From NCBI GenBank assembly GCA_035379945.1, contig DAOSWG010000004.1, positions 1-64,000 on the forward strand: 64,000 nt of DNA, written 5' to 3'. This DNA is from JAAYZB01 sp035379945. Its GTDB lineage: Bacteria > Bacillota_I > Bacilli_A > Izemoplasmatales > Hujiaoplasmataceae. A program made the translations under genes and the position numbers. Positions 52,171 through 60,773 of the stretch are shown piece after piece; the stretch's first letter is position 1, and each line of letters begins with the position of its first letter. Under the pieces are notes generated by a model. The model ran no database searches, had not been told where the DNA came from, and was given only the letters and a program-made list of their open reading frames with translations.

Positions 52171-52203
52171 GGGTCATCACATCCTTGCGCTTTCTTTAAA
52201 ATA

Positions 52204-52232
52204 ATTTTAACGCATACGCCGGATAAATTCAA
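52204..52232 (-). promoter_or_regulatory. Promoter of the PH-like protein gene
   Basis: TTGAAT (52227-52232), 17-nt spacer, TAAAAT (52204-52209) on the minus strand, about 30 nt before the TTG start. Confidence 0.6.
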
Positions 52233-52247
52233 TAATGAAGGCAAAAA

Positions 52248-54968
52248 TCAGGAATTATCGTTTTTTTTACCGTGAAAGAATTTGGTAACTTCTCCGGATA
52301 ACATCGGAATGAATCCGAGTGACAAAGCCACGAATAGTTCCATACCGCTCAGCGCTTCGATGCCGAAGACCTCGGCAAACGGTTTGATATATACCAATAG
52401 TAGCAGCAAGCCCACCGAAACAAAAACGCTGTAGTTGACATATTTGTTGGCAAATGGATTGCTCTGACAGATGAATTTGGTTTCGGATCTGGCCGAATAG
52501 GCCCGGAACAGTTCTCCGAACACGACGGTTACGAATATCATCGTCCTCGCCTGGAAAAGGTCGGCTCCCGGGAAAGCATTAAGCCCCAACCAGAAACTGA
52601 GCAGGGCTGCCACCGATAAACCAAATCCTTGTACAAAGACTTTTATCAGTGTTTCTTTGTTCAGAAGCTTTTCCTTGGAACTGCGCGGTTTCTCGTCCAT
52701 GATGCCCTTTTCGCCTTTTTCCATTCCGAGAGCGAATGCCGGGAAGGAGTCGGTCATCAGGTTGATCCACAACAGGTGGATGGCCGACAAAGGTAACACG
52801 GAAACGAGTGCGCCGGTTTCCGGATCTATAGCCTTGAACAGGAAACTGAATACCATCGCTAACAGGATGACCAGGATCTCGCCGATGTTGCAGGAAATCA
52901 AGTAGATCGTGAATTTGCGGATGTTGGCATAAATGATCCGGCCTTCTTCGACCGCATTGACGATCGAAGCGAAGTTGTCGTCGGTCAAGATCATATTGCT
53001 GGCTTCCTTGGAAACTTCGGTTCCGGTAATACCCATGGCAACGCCGATATCGGCTTGTTTCAGGGCGGGAGAATCATTGACGCCGTCGCCGGTCATGGCT
53101 ACGGTTTCTCCATGTTTTTGCAAAATCTCGACTATCCTTATCTTGTCCTGTGGTGTCGATCTTGCGAATACGTCGCATTTCAAGATCGCTTCCTCAAATT
53201 CCTCATCGGTCATTTTGGCGGTATCTTCACCAGACAAAGCCAGGTGTCCCGGTTTTAAAATTCCCAATTCACTAGCTATGGCTTTGGCGGTTGCCAAATG
53301 GTCGCCAGTGATCATCATAACCCTGATACCGGCGTGATGACATTCCTCTATGGCGGTTTTCGCTTCCGGCCGCGGCGGATCAATCATAGCAGTCAACCCA
53401 ACGAATATCAGATTCTGTTCGAGATCATTCGCTTCGGGTGTATCGGTCTTTTGATAAGCATATCCCAATACTCGATAAGCTTGTTCGGAAAATTCCTGGT
53501 TCTTAGCAAGAACCTTCTCCACATCTTTCTTGGTGATCGGTCTGATTTCCCCATTGATCTCGACGCGGTCGCATTTTTTGATCAGCTGGTCGCAGGCGCC
53601 TTTGGTCAAAACGTAGTATTCCCCATTAATCTTGTTGATGGATGACATCATCTTGCGTTCGGAATCGAAGGAATATTCGTTTATCTGCGGGTATTTGTCT
53701 TCTTTTCCAGCAATGGTGTAACCGCCCTTGACGGCTAGAACAAGTAAAGCCCCTTCCGTCGGATCACCAAGAACTTTCTTTTCTTCCATGATAGCATCAT
53801 TGCAAAGAAGACTGATTTTCATTATGGTATCAAGGTTTCCGGTTACTTCGGCTTTCTTATCTTTATGGATAATATCGCCCGAAAGTTCATACCCGGTTCC
53901 GGTAACATCGTACTCTTTTTCTAAATCATAGACTTTTCTTACGGTCATTTCGTTCTGGGTGAGAGTTCCGGTCTTGTCGGAGCAAATGACCGTCGCTTGT
54001 CCCAAAGTTTCAACCGTCGACAGGTTTTTGATGATTGCGTGCCGTTTAACCATCCGTTGCATTCCCAATGCAAGAACAACGGTGATGACGGCTGTCAGCC
54101 CCTCCGGGATAGCCGCAACTGCCAAAGCGATGGCGGTAAGCAGGATATACAATACTTTCTGTCCTTCGAGCAAACCGAGGACGAAAACAACTACGGAGAC
54201 GCCGATGCAGATGAATCCAAGCATTTTGGCGAACACATCGATCGTTTTTTGAAGCGGGGTTTTCCCTTCTTCCACAGCTTCCAGCATAGTGGCGATCTTT
54301 CCGATCTCCGTTTCCATGCCGGTGCCTGTCACGATGCCGATAGCCTTACCGTAAGTCACCAAGGTCGACATATAAGCGACATTATGCCTTTCAGCCAGCA
54401 CTGTATCATCGTGATAAACTACGCGAGCGTCTTTTTCCACAGGTTGCGATTCGCCGGTAAGGGACGATTCGTTTATTTGCAGATTCGTGCTTTCGAGCAA
54501 CCTGACATCGGCGGCCACATAGTCGCCGGTTTCCAAATATACGATATCGCCGGGAACCAAATCGACGGAAGAGATTTCTCTGACTATTCCATCTCTGAGA
54601 ACCTTGGCGTGCGGCGAACTCATTTTTTTTAGCGCAGCCAAAGCGTTATTGGCTTTTTGTTCCTGAGACACGCCTAAAATGGCATTGATAATCACGATAG
54701 CAAGAATCGCTATTCCATCGACCAATCCTTCACCGCTGAAAATCGCAGTAATGATCGATACGACGGCAGCACCCAATAAAATGATTACCAGGAAATCCTT
54801 GAACTGTTCAAGAAACATCTGAAAAAGTGTGGTTTTTTTCTTTTCTTTGAGTTCGTTACGGCCAAAACGCTCGATTCTGGCATTGGCTTCTTCAGAAGAC
54901 AATCCTTCCTTGAGTCTCACATTTTGTTCTTTCAACAATTCTTCCGTATTCTTTTGATAAGCATCCAT
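52248..54968 (-). CDS. P-type cation-transporting ATPase, probable Mn2+ (or Ca2+) exporter
   Basis: 906 residues from the ATG at 54968 (TTAGGAGG site); the open frame upstream runs into the riboswitch. All P-type landmarks are present: TGES (171-174), PEGL in helix 4 (288-291), phosphorylation site DKTGT (331-335), GDGVNDSPALKQADIGVAMG, and a helix 6 NLMTDSFPAFALGME. This is the P2A (SERCA-like) group. An N-terminal cation-ATPase domain precedes helix 1. In Bacillota, members behind yybP-ykoY riboswitches export Mn2+, so the riboswitch directly upstream supports Mn2+ as substrate; Ca2+ remains possible. Confidence 0.9.
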   Translation of the reverse strand: MDAYQKNTEELLKEQNVRLKEGLSSEEANARIERFGRNELKEKKKTTLFQMFLEQFKDFLVIILLGAAVVSIITAIFSGEGLVDGIAILAIVIINAILGVSQEQKANNALAALKKMSSPHAKVLRDGIVREISSVDLVPGDIVYLETGDYVAADVRLLESTNLQINESSLTGESQPVEKDARVVYHDDTVLAERHNVAYMSTLVTYGKAIGIVTGTGMETEIGKIATMLEAVEEGKTPLQKTIDVFAKMLGFICIGVSVVVFVLGLLEGQKVLYILLTAIALAVAAIPEGLTAVITVVLALGMQRMVKRHAIIKNLSTVETLGQATVICSDKTGTLTQNEMTVRKVYDLEKEYDVTGTGYELSGDIIHKDKKAEVTGNLDTIMKISLLCNDAIMEEKKVLGDPTEGALLVLAVKGGYTIAGKEDKYPQINEYSFDSERKMMSSINKINGEYYVLTKGACDQLIKKCDRVEINGEIRPITKKDVEKVLAKNQEFSEQAYRVLGYAYQKTDTPEANDLEQNLIFVGLTAMIDPPRPEAKTAIEECHHAGIRVMMITGDHLATAKAIASELGILKPGHLALSGEDTAKMTDEEFEEAILKCDVFARSTPQDKIRIVEILQKHGETVAMTGDGVNDSPALKQADIGVAMGITGTEVSKEASNMILTDDNFASIVNAVEEGRIIYANIRKFTIYLISCNIGEILVILLAMVFSFLFKAIDPETGALVSVLPLSAIHLLWINLMTDSFPAFALGMEKGEKGIMDEKPRSSKEKLLNKETLIKVFVQGFGLSVAALLSFWLGLNAFPGADLFQARTMIFVTVVFGELFRAYSARSETKFICQSNPFANKYVNYSVFVSVGLLLLLVYIKPFAEVFGIEALSGMELFVALSLGFIPMLSGEVTKFFHGKKNDNS

Positions 54969-54974
54969 CTGTTT

Positions 54975-55094
54975 GCCTCCTAAAAAATAAGACTTATGCA
55001 ACAAACCGTGCATAAGTCTCGCTGTCGAAGATTAAACCAGGCCTAGGCCATGCTTGTTGATTTAACCGCGGGTGCCCGCCAGCTACTCCCCTAT
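54975..55094 (-). ncRNA. Manganese riboswitch (yybP-ykoY) upstream of the P-type ATPase
   Basis: Read on the minus strand, the leader starts CATAGGGGAGTAG, continues with a GGCGGGCACCCG hairpin and a CCTAGG-rich hairpin, and ends with CGAGACTTATGC: the conserved GGGGAGUAG and CGAGAC segments of the yybP-ykoY family. Outer stem P1 would pair CATAGG with CTTATG. The same CTTATGC is needed for a terminator hairpin (GACTTATGC / GCATAAGTC, then TTATTTTTT) just before the ribosome binding site. Mn2+ binding should stabilise P1 and permit read-through. Confidence 0.9.
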
Positions 55095-55105
55095 GTTCAA
55101 TAAAT

Positions 55106-55134
55106 ATAATATATTAACAAGGGCTTAAAGTCAA
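55106..55134 (-). promoter_or_regulatory. Promoter of the riboswitch-P-type ATPase unit
   Basis: TTGACT (55129-55134), 17-nt spacer, TATTAT (55106-55111) on the minus strand; transcription should begin just before the riboswitch. It overlaps the end of the upstream permease gene. Confidence 0.75.
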
Positions 55135-55901
55135 TCCAATTCTGATTTGACGCCTGTACTGGAAACCGTTACTTTTTGTTCGCGATTCTTAAAATGATTG
55201 ATGACAAGTTCCAGCGACAACGTCATAATTATAAGAATGACCGTCCAAGCGAAAACCTCGTCGTAGGCCAAATTAATTCTGGCAAGATATAAAGAATTCC
55301 CGATCGAGTTTTTGGTCTGGGAAAGATACTCAGACATGACTAGTACCTTGATTCCCAGTCCGGCCGATTGCAGAAGAACGGTTGTGATCTGGTTTTTTAT
55401 AAGCGGAAGAAAACAAAAACGAAGACCGGTGAACCAGTTATTGTCTTCAAGTCTGTAAACGTCGACCAATTCCTGGTCCAGCTGTTCGATACCGTCGTGA
55501 AACGCCTGGTAGATCAAAGGGAAAATCATCAGAAAGGTGATGACATACGGAGCTGTCTCAAATCCAAAAACGATCAAAATAATCACGATTACCGAAATAA
55601 CCGGTATCGTTCTCAGGATAGCCACGAGCGGTTGCATATAAACGGAAAATTTCGGATGGAATCCGGCAATTATCCCAAGGCTTCCGCCCAGAAGCAAAGC
55701 CGCGGCCATCGCGATAACGAGCCTCATGATCGTCATGAGGATGCTCTTCACAGCTGTCCATTTGCCAAAAAACCCGACCAGGGCCTTAAGCACCGCATAT
55801 GGATCGGGCATGAGCAAAGGGCTCGAAACCACGACGTATCCGATCATCCAGATACAGAATATCGTGAAGACGGCCAATAGGAAAAGATAGGTCTTCTTCA
55901 A
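55131..55901 (-). CDS. ABC transporter permease (nitrate/sulfonate/taurine-type family)
   Basis: 256 residues, about six helices. The BPD-transport motif with an EAA-like loop is seen in ELVDVYRLEDNNWFTGLRFCFLPLI. It belongs with SsuC/TauC/ThiX-like permeases. It follows the binding-protein gene by 16 nt, so the two form an operon. No ATPase gene is adjacent; it must use one from elsewhere. Substrate unknown; thiamine-precursor, sulfonate or similar. Confidence 0.85.
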   Translation of the reverse strand: MKKTYLFLLAVFTIFCIWMIGYVVVSSPLLMPDPYAVLKALVGFFGKWTAVKSILMTIMRLVIAMAAALLLGGSLGIIAGFHPKFSVYMQPLVAILRTIPVISVIVIILIVFGFETAPYVITFLMIFPLIYQAFHDGIEQLDQELVDVYRLEDNNWFTGLRFCFLPLIKNQITTVLLQSAGLGIKVLVMSEYLSQTKNSIGNSLYLARINLAYDEVFAWTVILIIMTLSLELVINHFKNREQKVTVSSTGVKSELD

Positions 55902-55917
55902 TCACATCACCCTATTG

Positions 55918-56841
55918 TCAAGGTTGATAATAAAAATCGTCAACGGGTAGGGCGCCACCGATCAAGGGAGCGCTGACCGACATTATTACTGTGAAATAAG
56001 CTTCCAAATCGCTTCGTGAATCCAAGGCTCCGACAAATCCCAAATGGCTGTTGGGAATCGCTGTCTGCAATACTGATTCTCCGAACGTATACCCGAGTGT
56101 TGTTGCCAAAGTGGCGGCGGCAGACGGGGATTCGTTTACCTGGTCGATGGAATCTTCAAGATCTTTCAAAAAATTGTTTATGACTCTGTTGGTAAGCGTG
56201 GCTTTCGCAAATACGCCGGCTTGCGGATAAGACGATTCGCCGGTCAGGTTCTCATACTCCGTCTGTAAGTCGATAACCGCGTAGTTCGGGTTTTGGGCAA
56301 GCAATACCGATAATGACGGTTCAGCTGTCAATATGATATCCGTTTCCCCGGATATAAGGAGAGATGTCGCCGTGGCCACCGAATCAACATAGATGATGTT
56401 AGGCGTAATATCGGCTGAATCAAAAATATATTTCATCACGATGTCGCCTGTCGAATTAGCGCCAAATGCAGTCATTTCCCGGCCGTCAAGATATGACAGG
56501 TCGAAAGTATCTTCGCTATCTCCCATATCCGCAACCAGATAATAGTTCCCGAATACGACTGCCGCTATGTAAACATAGTCGGGAGAAGCGGTATACAGTT
56601 TTGCTCCAAGATTCGTCGGAGCGAAAATGAAATCATGCGTTCCCGCTGTGAATGCGGCAATTAACGGATCCGCTCCCTGTACGACATCGACTTGATAGGT
56701 CTCAGTATCTTCCTGGATATAAAGCTGCGCCAGCGCCGGTGATCCGGACGGCACCATAACCGTAACCAATTCTTTCTGGGTACACGCCAATAAGACGCCA
56801 ACCATGACAAAGACAAGCAATGCCGACAATATTTTTTTCAT
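55918..56841 (-). CDS. ABC transporter substrate-binding lipoprotein (NMT1/THI5-like)
   Basis: 307 residues. A lipoprotein signal (MKKILSALLVFVMVGVLLAC) ends at the lipidated Cys20. The mature part (VTVMVPSGSPALAQLYI; FIFAPTNLGAKLY; AFGANSTGDIVMKYIF; VATATSLLISGETDIIL) follows the NMT1/SsuA-like type-2 binding fold. It would capture the substrate outside the membrane and deliver it to the adjacent permease. The ligand cannot be told from sequence. Confidence 0.85.
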   Translation of the reverse strand: MKKILSALLVFVMVGVLLACTQKELVTVMVPSGSPALAQLYIQEDTETYQVDVVQGADPLIAAFTAGTHDFIFAPTNLGAKLYTASPDYVYIAAVVFGNYYLVADMGDSEDTFDLSYLDGREMTAFGANSTGDIVMKYIFDSADITPNIIYVDSVATATSLLISGETDIILTAEPSLSVLLAQNPNYAVIDLQTEYENLTGESSYPQAGVFAKATLTNRVINNFLKDLEDSIDQVNESPSAAATLATTLGYTFGESVLQTAIPNSHLGFVGALDSRSDLEAYFTVIMSVSAPLIGGALPVDDFYYQP

Positions 56842-56938
56842 CTTCCATTCCCCCTTGGTGAACCGGCATATTTAGTGCATTTCGCACGAGCAGACATATT
56901 ATAACACGCCGGCTTTGGGAATTAAAGCCAAAGGCATC

Positions 56939-58591
56939 TCACACGACCTGTTTTTTCTTCAAAACGAGTTTTATCGTCAAAACAATTCCTCCGCTTGCGA
57001 TCATAACTCCCGTAGTTAGGATATACCAAATATTTCGGCTGAAAAACCCTTCGGTTTGTCCTTCTTCCGGAATTGCTGAAACATGGAAATCTGGCGTTCT
57101 GTCTATAACGCATATTTGTAAATTCTTGTCCATGACACCGCCTGAAGACGGCACGAATCTCAAAGATATGTGATATGTTCCCGGGACGGATGCGTGACGC
57201 GAGTATGAATCATATAAAACGAACACATCGTAATCGAACGCCATGTCCAGTTCTTTGGCTTCTCCGAGAATCTTGGTGATATCGATTAATGTAAGCACAC
57301 TGTCGGAATAGACTTGGATCACGGATGTGTCGAAATAAACAATCGGGACGATGCTGTCGACGACATTTATCAAAACCGTTTTTTCGCTTCTGTTACCGCT
57401 TTGATCGTACACCTCGAAAACCATTGCGTAATTTCCTATTGTTTGGCTATTGGCGCTATAAGTATCCGACACAAGCACAAGCGACATGGATCCGACAGGG
57501 TCATAGTTGTCGATGACCGACAATTCGGATTTGACATAGCTCGAATTTATCACGGCATCATAACCGATATTGATTTCCGATATGCCGGATATCACCGGCG
57601 CTTCTTGGTCGACAACCTCGACTGTCACGGTATGGGTCGCAAGATTTCCGCTGGAATCGCTGACGGAAAATTCCATCTGGTATGATCCGACGGTTTGATT
57701 ATTGGAACTATATCCATCGCTTGTGAGTAAAATGTAAGAACTGATATCTCCGTCATAGTTGTCGCTTGCATTTAGCATCGCCTTAATATCTTCGGGAGAA
57801 TAGACGTTCGGATATACGGCGATGATTGTCCCTATATCGCCAAAAACCGGAGAAACCACATCCACTACTTCCACGATTATGTCTACAGTATTTTTGTTTC
57901 CGCTGGAATCGGTTGCCGAAAATGACACTATGTACGTTCCCAATATCTGGTTATTGGGCGTATAACCGTCCGCTTCCATGACGATCGAAGCCGTAAGATC
58001 TCCGTCTATGGCATCGTATGCCGTCAGGGCCGACTGGATTTGCGCTACGGTAATCGGCGTGTCAACATAAGACACTATCGTATTCGTTCCTTGAAAATAC
58101 GGCGCATCAGTATCTACGGTTGCTCCCTCAATATAGCGTTCATAACCATCATATGTCGTGCCTTCTTCCAATATGAATCCATTGAATCCGTTTGTGGTTA
58201 TGTATCCGCCGTCATACAAGGTTACGGAAATGTAGTTGATATCCGGACCGGTCCTGAAAGAATAAAAGAAAACTCGATAATCATGGTTATAGGAAAAATT
58301 TTCATACGTGAAGCACAATTCGTCCATGTAATCGCTGTTAGTATACAACCCGATATTGATGTATGGTTCGACTGATTCATAATACTCCGGAAAAGAAAAA
58401 AGATAATCAGTGTAAGGTTTGACAAGAAATGGCGCAATTGTCTCGTATTGATCCCCATTCAAAACAAAATTGTCAGAAGACAAATAATTATCTCCTCCTG
58501 GAAGACAGTTCGGATTGTATGCCAAAACCCGACACATTGGCAAAAACAGGCCTGCCAGCAATATGGCAGTCACAAGCATTTTCTTTTTCAT
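56939..58591 (-). CDS. Surface protein with four Ig-like repeats and C-terminal membrane anchor
   Basis: 550 residues from the ATG at 58591 (GAAAGGACGG). A signal peptide covers 1-24. An N-terminal domain (about 25-160) is Tyr/Asp-rich and not recognised. Four bacterial Ig-like (DUF5011/HYR-like) repeats follow at about 162-244, 248-328, 331-412 and 416-497. The first two share DxxDGD and the first three share xSGNxxT near their ends; the fourth is divergent. A membrane helix (about 520-541) and KKKQVV end the protein, with no LPxTG. It is probably an adhesion or surface-structure protein; function unknown. Confidence 0.85.
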   Translation of the reverse strand: MKKKMLVTAILLAGLFLPMCRVLAYNPNCLPGGDNYLSSDNFVLNGDQYETIAPFLVKPYTDYLFSFPEYYESVEPYINIGLYTNSDYMDELCFTYENFSYNHDYRVFFYSFRTGPDINYISVTLYDGGYITTNGFNGFILEEGTTYDGYERYIEGATVDTDAPYFQGTNTIVSYVDTPITVAQIQSALTAYDAIDGDLTASIVMEADGYTPNNQILGTYIVSFSATDSSGNKNTVDIIVEVVDVVSPVFGDIGTIIAVYPNVYSPEDIKAMLNASDNYDGDISSYILLTSDGYSSNNQTVGSYQMEFSVSDSSGNLATHTVTVEVVDQEAPVISGISEINIGYDAVINSSYVKSELSVIDNYDPVGSMSLVLVSDTYSANSQTIGNYAMVFEVYDQSGNRSEKTVLINVVDSIVPIVYFDTSVIQVYSDSVLTLIDITKILGEAKELDMAFDYDVFVLYDSYSRHASVPGTYHISLRFVPSSGGVMDKNLQICVIDRTPDFHVSAIPEEGQTEGFFSRNIWYILTTGVMIASGGIVLTIKLVLKKKQVV

Positions 58592-58645
58592 GTTATACCG
58601 TCCTTTCGGTAACATGATACGCGAATGACGGTTCTGATTACTTGA

Positions 58646-58671
58646 ATAAAAAAGCCGCATTATCATGCGGC
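58646..58671 (-). terminator. Terminator of mntP
   Basis: GCCGCAT / ATGCGGC 7-bp stem with a 4-nt loop followed by TTTTTTATT on the minus strand, 9 nt past the mntP stop. Confidence 0.85.
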
Positions 58672-58679
58672 CGGCATTG

Positions 58680-59249
58680 CTAAAATATGGATATTAGATA
58701 CTCGATGAAAATCTTAAGCCCGATACCAATCAAGATAACTCCGCCAACATATTCGGCTTTATTTTCCAAAAAGGGCGCAATTCTTTTCCCGAGACGTAGG
58801 GCAATCATCGACAAAAGGAAAGTGATCCCGCCGATAATGGCTACGTATTCCAACATCGGCGACAGCTGCGTTTCCACCAAAAGCAAGCCGACAGCCAGTG
58901 CATCGATACTGGTGGCGACAGCCTGAATAAGCATGCGCTTTAACGATATATGCCTTTCCCGGCAATCACAGGAAATATGTTTTTTTCCTTCCGTGATCAT
59001 TTTTATTCCTAATATAGACAATATTATCAATGCAAGCCAAGGAATAATCCTCGATAAGAATCCAGCAAAGAAAGACGCGGCAAAATATCCGACAAGCGGC
59101 ATAAACGCCTGAAAAGCACCAAACAAAAATGCCATCAGCAATGATTTCCTGATTTTCAGATCTGTTTCGCATAGGCCATTCGCCAATGACACGGCAGTGG
59201 CGTCCATCGCTAAACCGACCGCAAGCAACACTACTTCCAATATTCCCAT
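58680..59249 (-). CDS. mntP: Manganese efflux pump MntP
   Basis: 189 residues from the ATG at 59249 (GTGAGG, 6-nt spacing); the open frame before it lies in the riboswitch. Six helices in two similar halves with the conserved Asp motifs AVGLAMDATAVSLANG (near residue 12) and VATSIDALAVGLLL (near 110), the DUF204/MntP signature. It exports Mn2+. Riboswitch control directly upstream is the known arrangement for mntP. Confidence 0.95.
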   Translation of the reverse strand: MGILEVVLLAVGLAMDATAVSLANGLCETDLKIRKSLLMAFLFGAFQAFMPLVGYFAASFFAGFLSRIIPWLALIILSILGIKMITEGKKHISCDCRERHISLKRMLIQAVATSIDALAVGLLLVETQLSPMLEYVAIIGGITFLLSMIALRLGKRIAPFLENKAEYVGGVILIGIGLKIFIEYLISIF

Positions 59250-59261
59250 CATGTACCTCAC

Positions 59262-59370
59262 AAAAAATAAAAGACTCATGCCAAAAAGCATAAGTCTCGT
59301 CATTTCAGGTTGAGCCTGGCTTGCGCCAGTGTGTAGGCCAACCGCCCTTACGGGCTGACTACTCCCCTAT
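59262..59370 (-). ncRNA. Manganese riboswitch (yybP-ykoY) upstream of mntP
   Basis: On the minus strand: CATAGGGGAGTAG, a CAGCCCG/GGGCGG hairpin, CTACACACTGGCGCAAGCCAG, then GACGAGACTTATGC. The conserved loops GGGGAGUAG and CGAGAC match the Mn2+-sensing family. P1 (CATAGG / CTTATG) competes with a terminator hairpin GACTTATGC / GCATGAGTC followed by TTTTATTTTTT. Binding of Mn2+ should keep the terminator from forming and turn mntP on. Confidence 0.93.
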
Positions 59371-59379
59371 GTTTCATAT

Positions 59380-59408
59380 TTTACCAAAATATATTACAAA
59401 AGCCAATG
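59380..59408 (-). promoter_or_regulatory. Promoter of the riboswitch-mntP unit
   Basis: TTGGCT, 17-nt spacer, TAAAAT on the minus strand, placing transcription start just upstream of the riboswitch. Confidence 0.6.
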
Positions 59409-59499
59409 TTTTTCAGTCAGTTTGCTTACATCAAGAATCGAAAGCTCTTAAAACTTCGATTAGTGATACAATAAATAAGAAGAAAGAAGCTGATTTGAA

Positions 59500-60240
59500 T
59501 TGACAGATGACAAGATAGATAAATTTCGTAATATAGTAAAAGAATCGAATTCAATCGTATTTTTCGGAGGCGCCGGCGTCTCTGTCCCGTCCGGAATTCC
59601 CGATTTTCGTTCCGCGAAGGGAATATATTCCGAACGTTTGAACGACACATACTCTCCGGAAGAAATGGTATCGCACGATTTTTTCACGAGGCATCCGGAT
59701 CTGTTTTTCAATTTCTATTTTTCCAAACTGGTATATTCCGACGCCTTGCCAAACAAAGTCCATCAGGTCTTGGCAAAATGGGAAAAGGAAGGAAAACTGA
59801 AAGCAATCGTCACTCAAAATATCGACGGGTTGCATCAAATGGCCGGCAGCAAGAATGTCATGGAACTCCATGGCTCAGTGCATCGCAATTATTGCCAGTC
59901 CTGCCATCGCTTCTTCGCTTTGGAAGAACTTGACAAAACCGGCATTCCCAAATGCCCGTGCGGCGGTGTAATCAAGCCGGACGTGGTCTTGTATGGCGAA
60001 GCTCTCGACGAGGATGTTATCGAAAAGTCCGTCAAGGCGATCGCTATGGCCGATACATTGATCGTCGGTGGCACATCGCTGATGGTTTATCCGGCCGCCG
60101 GACTGATCAGGTATTTTCATGGAAAGCATCTGGTTGTCGTGAATCTAGGAGAACAATCCGGACATTTCCGCGATTCATACGATTACCTTCTGATCCAGGA
60201 CGATATCGCCAAAGTATTCGCTGCGGTTGAGGAAAAATGA
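59500..60240 (+). CDS. NAD-dependent protein deacylase (Sir2 family)
   Basis: 246 residues from a TTG at 59500. Sirtuin motifs: FFGGAGVSVPSGIPDFRS, TQNIDGLHQMAGS, catalytic His in ELHGSVHRN, a zinc module (CQSC ... CPCGG), and VVLYGEAL, GGTSLMVYPAAGL. It removes acyl groups from lysine using NAD, giving nicotinamide and O-acyl-ADP-ribose. Only a weak ribosome binding site (AGAAAGAAG) precedes the TTG. Single plus-strand gene. Confidence 0.93.
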   Translation: MTDDKIDKFRNIVKESNSIVFFGGAGVSVPSGIPDFRSAKGIYSERLNDTYSPEEMVSHDFFTRHPDLFFNFYFSKLVYSDALPNKVHQVLAKWEKEGKLKAIVTQNIDGLHQMAGSKNVMELHGSVHRNYCQSCHRFFALEELDKTGIPKCPCGGVIKPDVVLYGEALDEDVIEKSVKAIAMADTLIVGGTSLMVYPAAGLIRYFHGKHLVVVNLGEQSGHFRDSYDYLLIQDDIAKVFAAVEEK

Positions 60241-60250
60241 TCAGGTATAC

Positions 60251-60286
60251 AAAAAACATGCGGTTGTTGATGCCGCATGTTTTTAT
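60251..60286. terminator. Bidirectional terminator between the sirtuin and zinc-ribbon genes
   Basis: AAACATGCGG / CCGCATGTTT stem with a 9-nt loop and T-runs on both sides; serves both convergent transcripts. Confidence 0.88.
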
Positions 60287-60314
60287 ATGATTTTGTAAAT
60301 ATTATAAAATAACG

Positions 60315-60746
60315 CTATTGTTGGAAAAACCAATCGACCATCATCACATAAGGCATTATCATCCCGACGGTAAAAAGAAATATGGATATGTATCTTTCGT
60401 TTAGCCCGATCTTCTTGGCTTTGTATTCCGTAATGGCAATCACAAAAGTAACTATCGACATCACGAAGAACGCAGCAGCCAGAATCATTGCCAGGTAGTG
60501 GTCATTTCCCAGCCAAAAGTAATGATTGCCGGAATCCACCCACGCTTTCAGGATTGCCGTGATATAGAAAACAATAGTCAGCGTCAGCAATATCCCGCTT
60601 ACGCAACAAAGTCGGCCGGTTGCTGGCTTTTTTTCTTCCTTGATGGCGGACTTATCGTTGTCGTCAACGACGAATTTACCGCAACTCAAACAAATGTCGG
60701 CTCCCTCTTTAAGCTCGGCTCCGCAATATACACAGAATTTTGCCAT
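60315..60746 (-). CDS. Zinc-ribbon membrane protein
   Basis: 143 residues. An N-terminal zinc ribbon (CVYCGAELKEGADICLSCGK) is followed by a charged linker and three membrane helices (about 49-70, 84-106, 120-140). The domain layout is like small zinc-ribbon membrane proteins of Bacillota. Function unknown. It is 27 nt after a gene for a related protein. Confidence 0.75.
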   Translation of the reverse strand: MAKFCVYCGAELKEGADICLSCGKFVVDDNDKSAIKEEKKPATGRLCCVSGILLTLTIVFYITAILKAWVDSGNHYFWLGNDHYLAMILAAAFFVMSIVTFVIAITEYKAKKIGLNERYISIFLFTVGMIMPYVMMVDWFFQQ

Positions 60747-60773
60747 GTTTCGTTATCTCCTTTTTGTTTTCAA

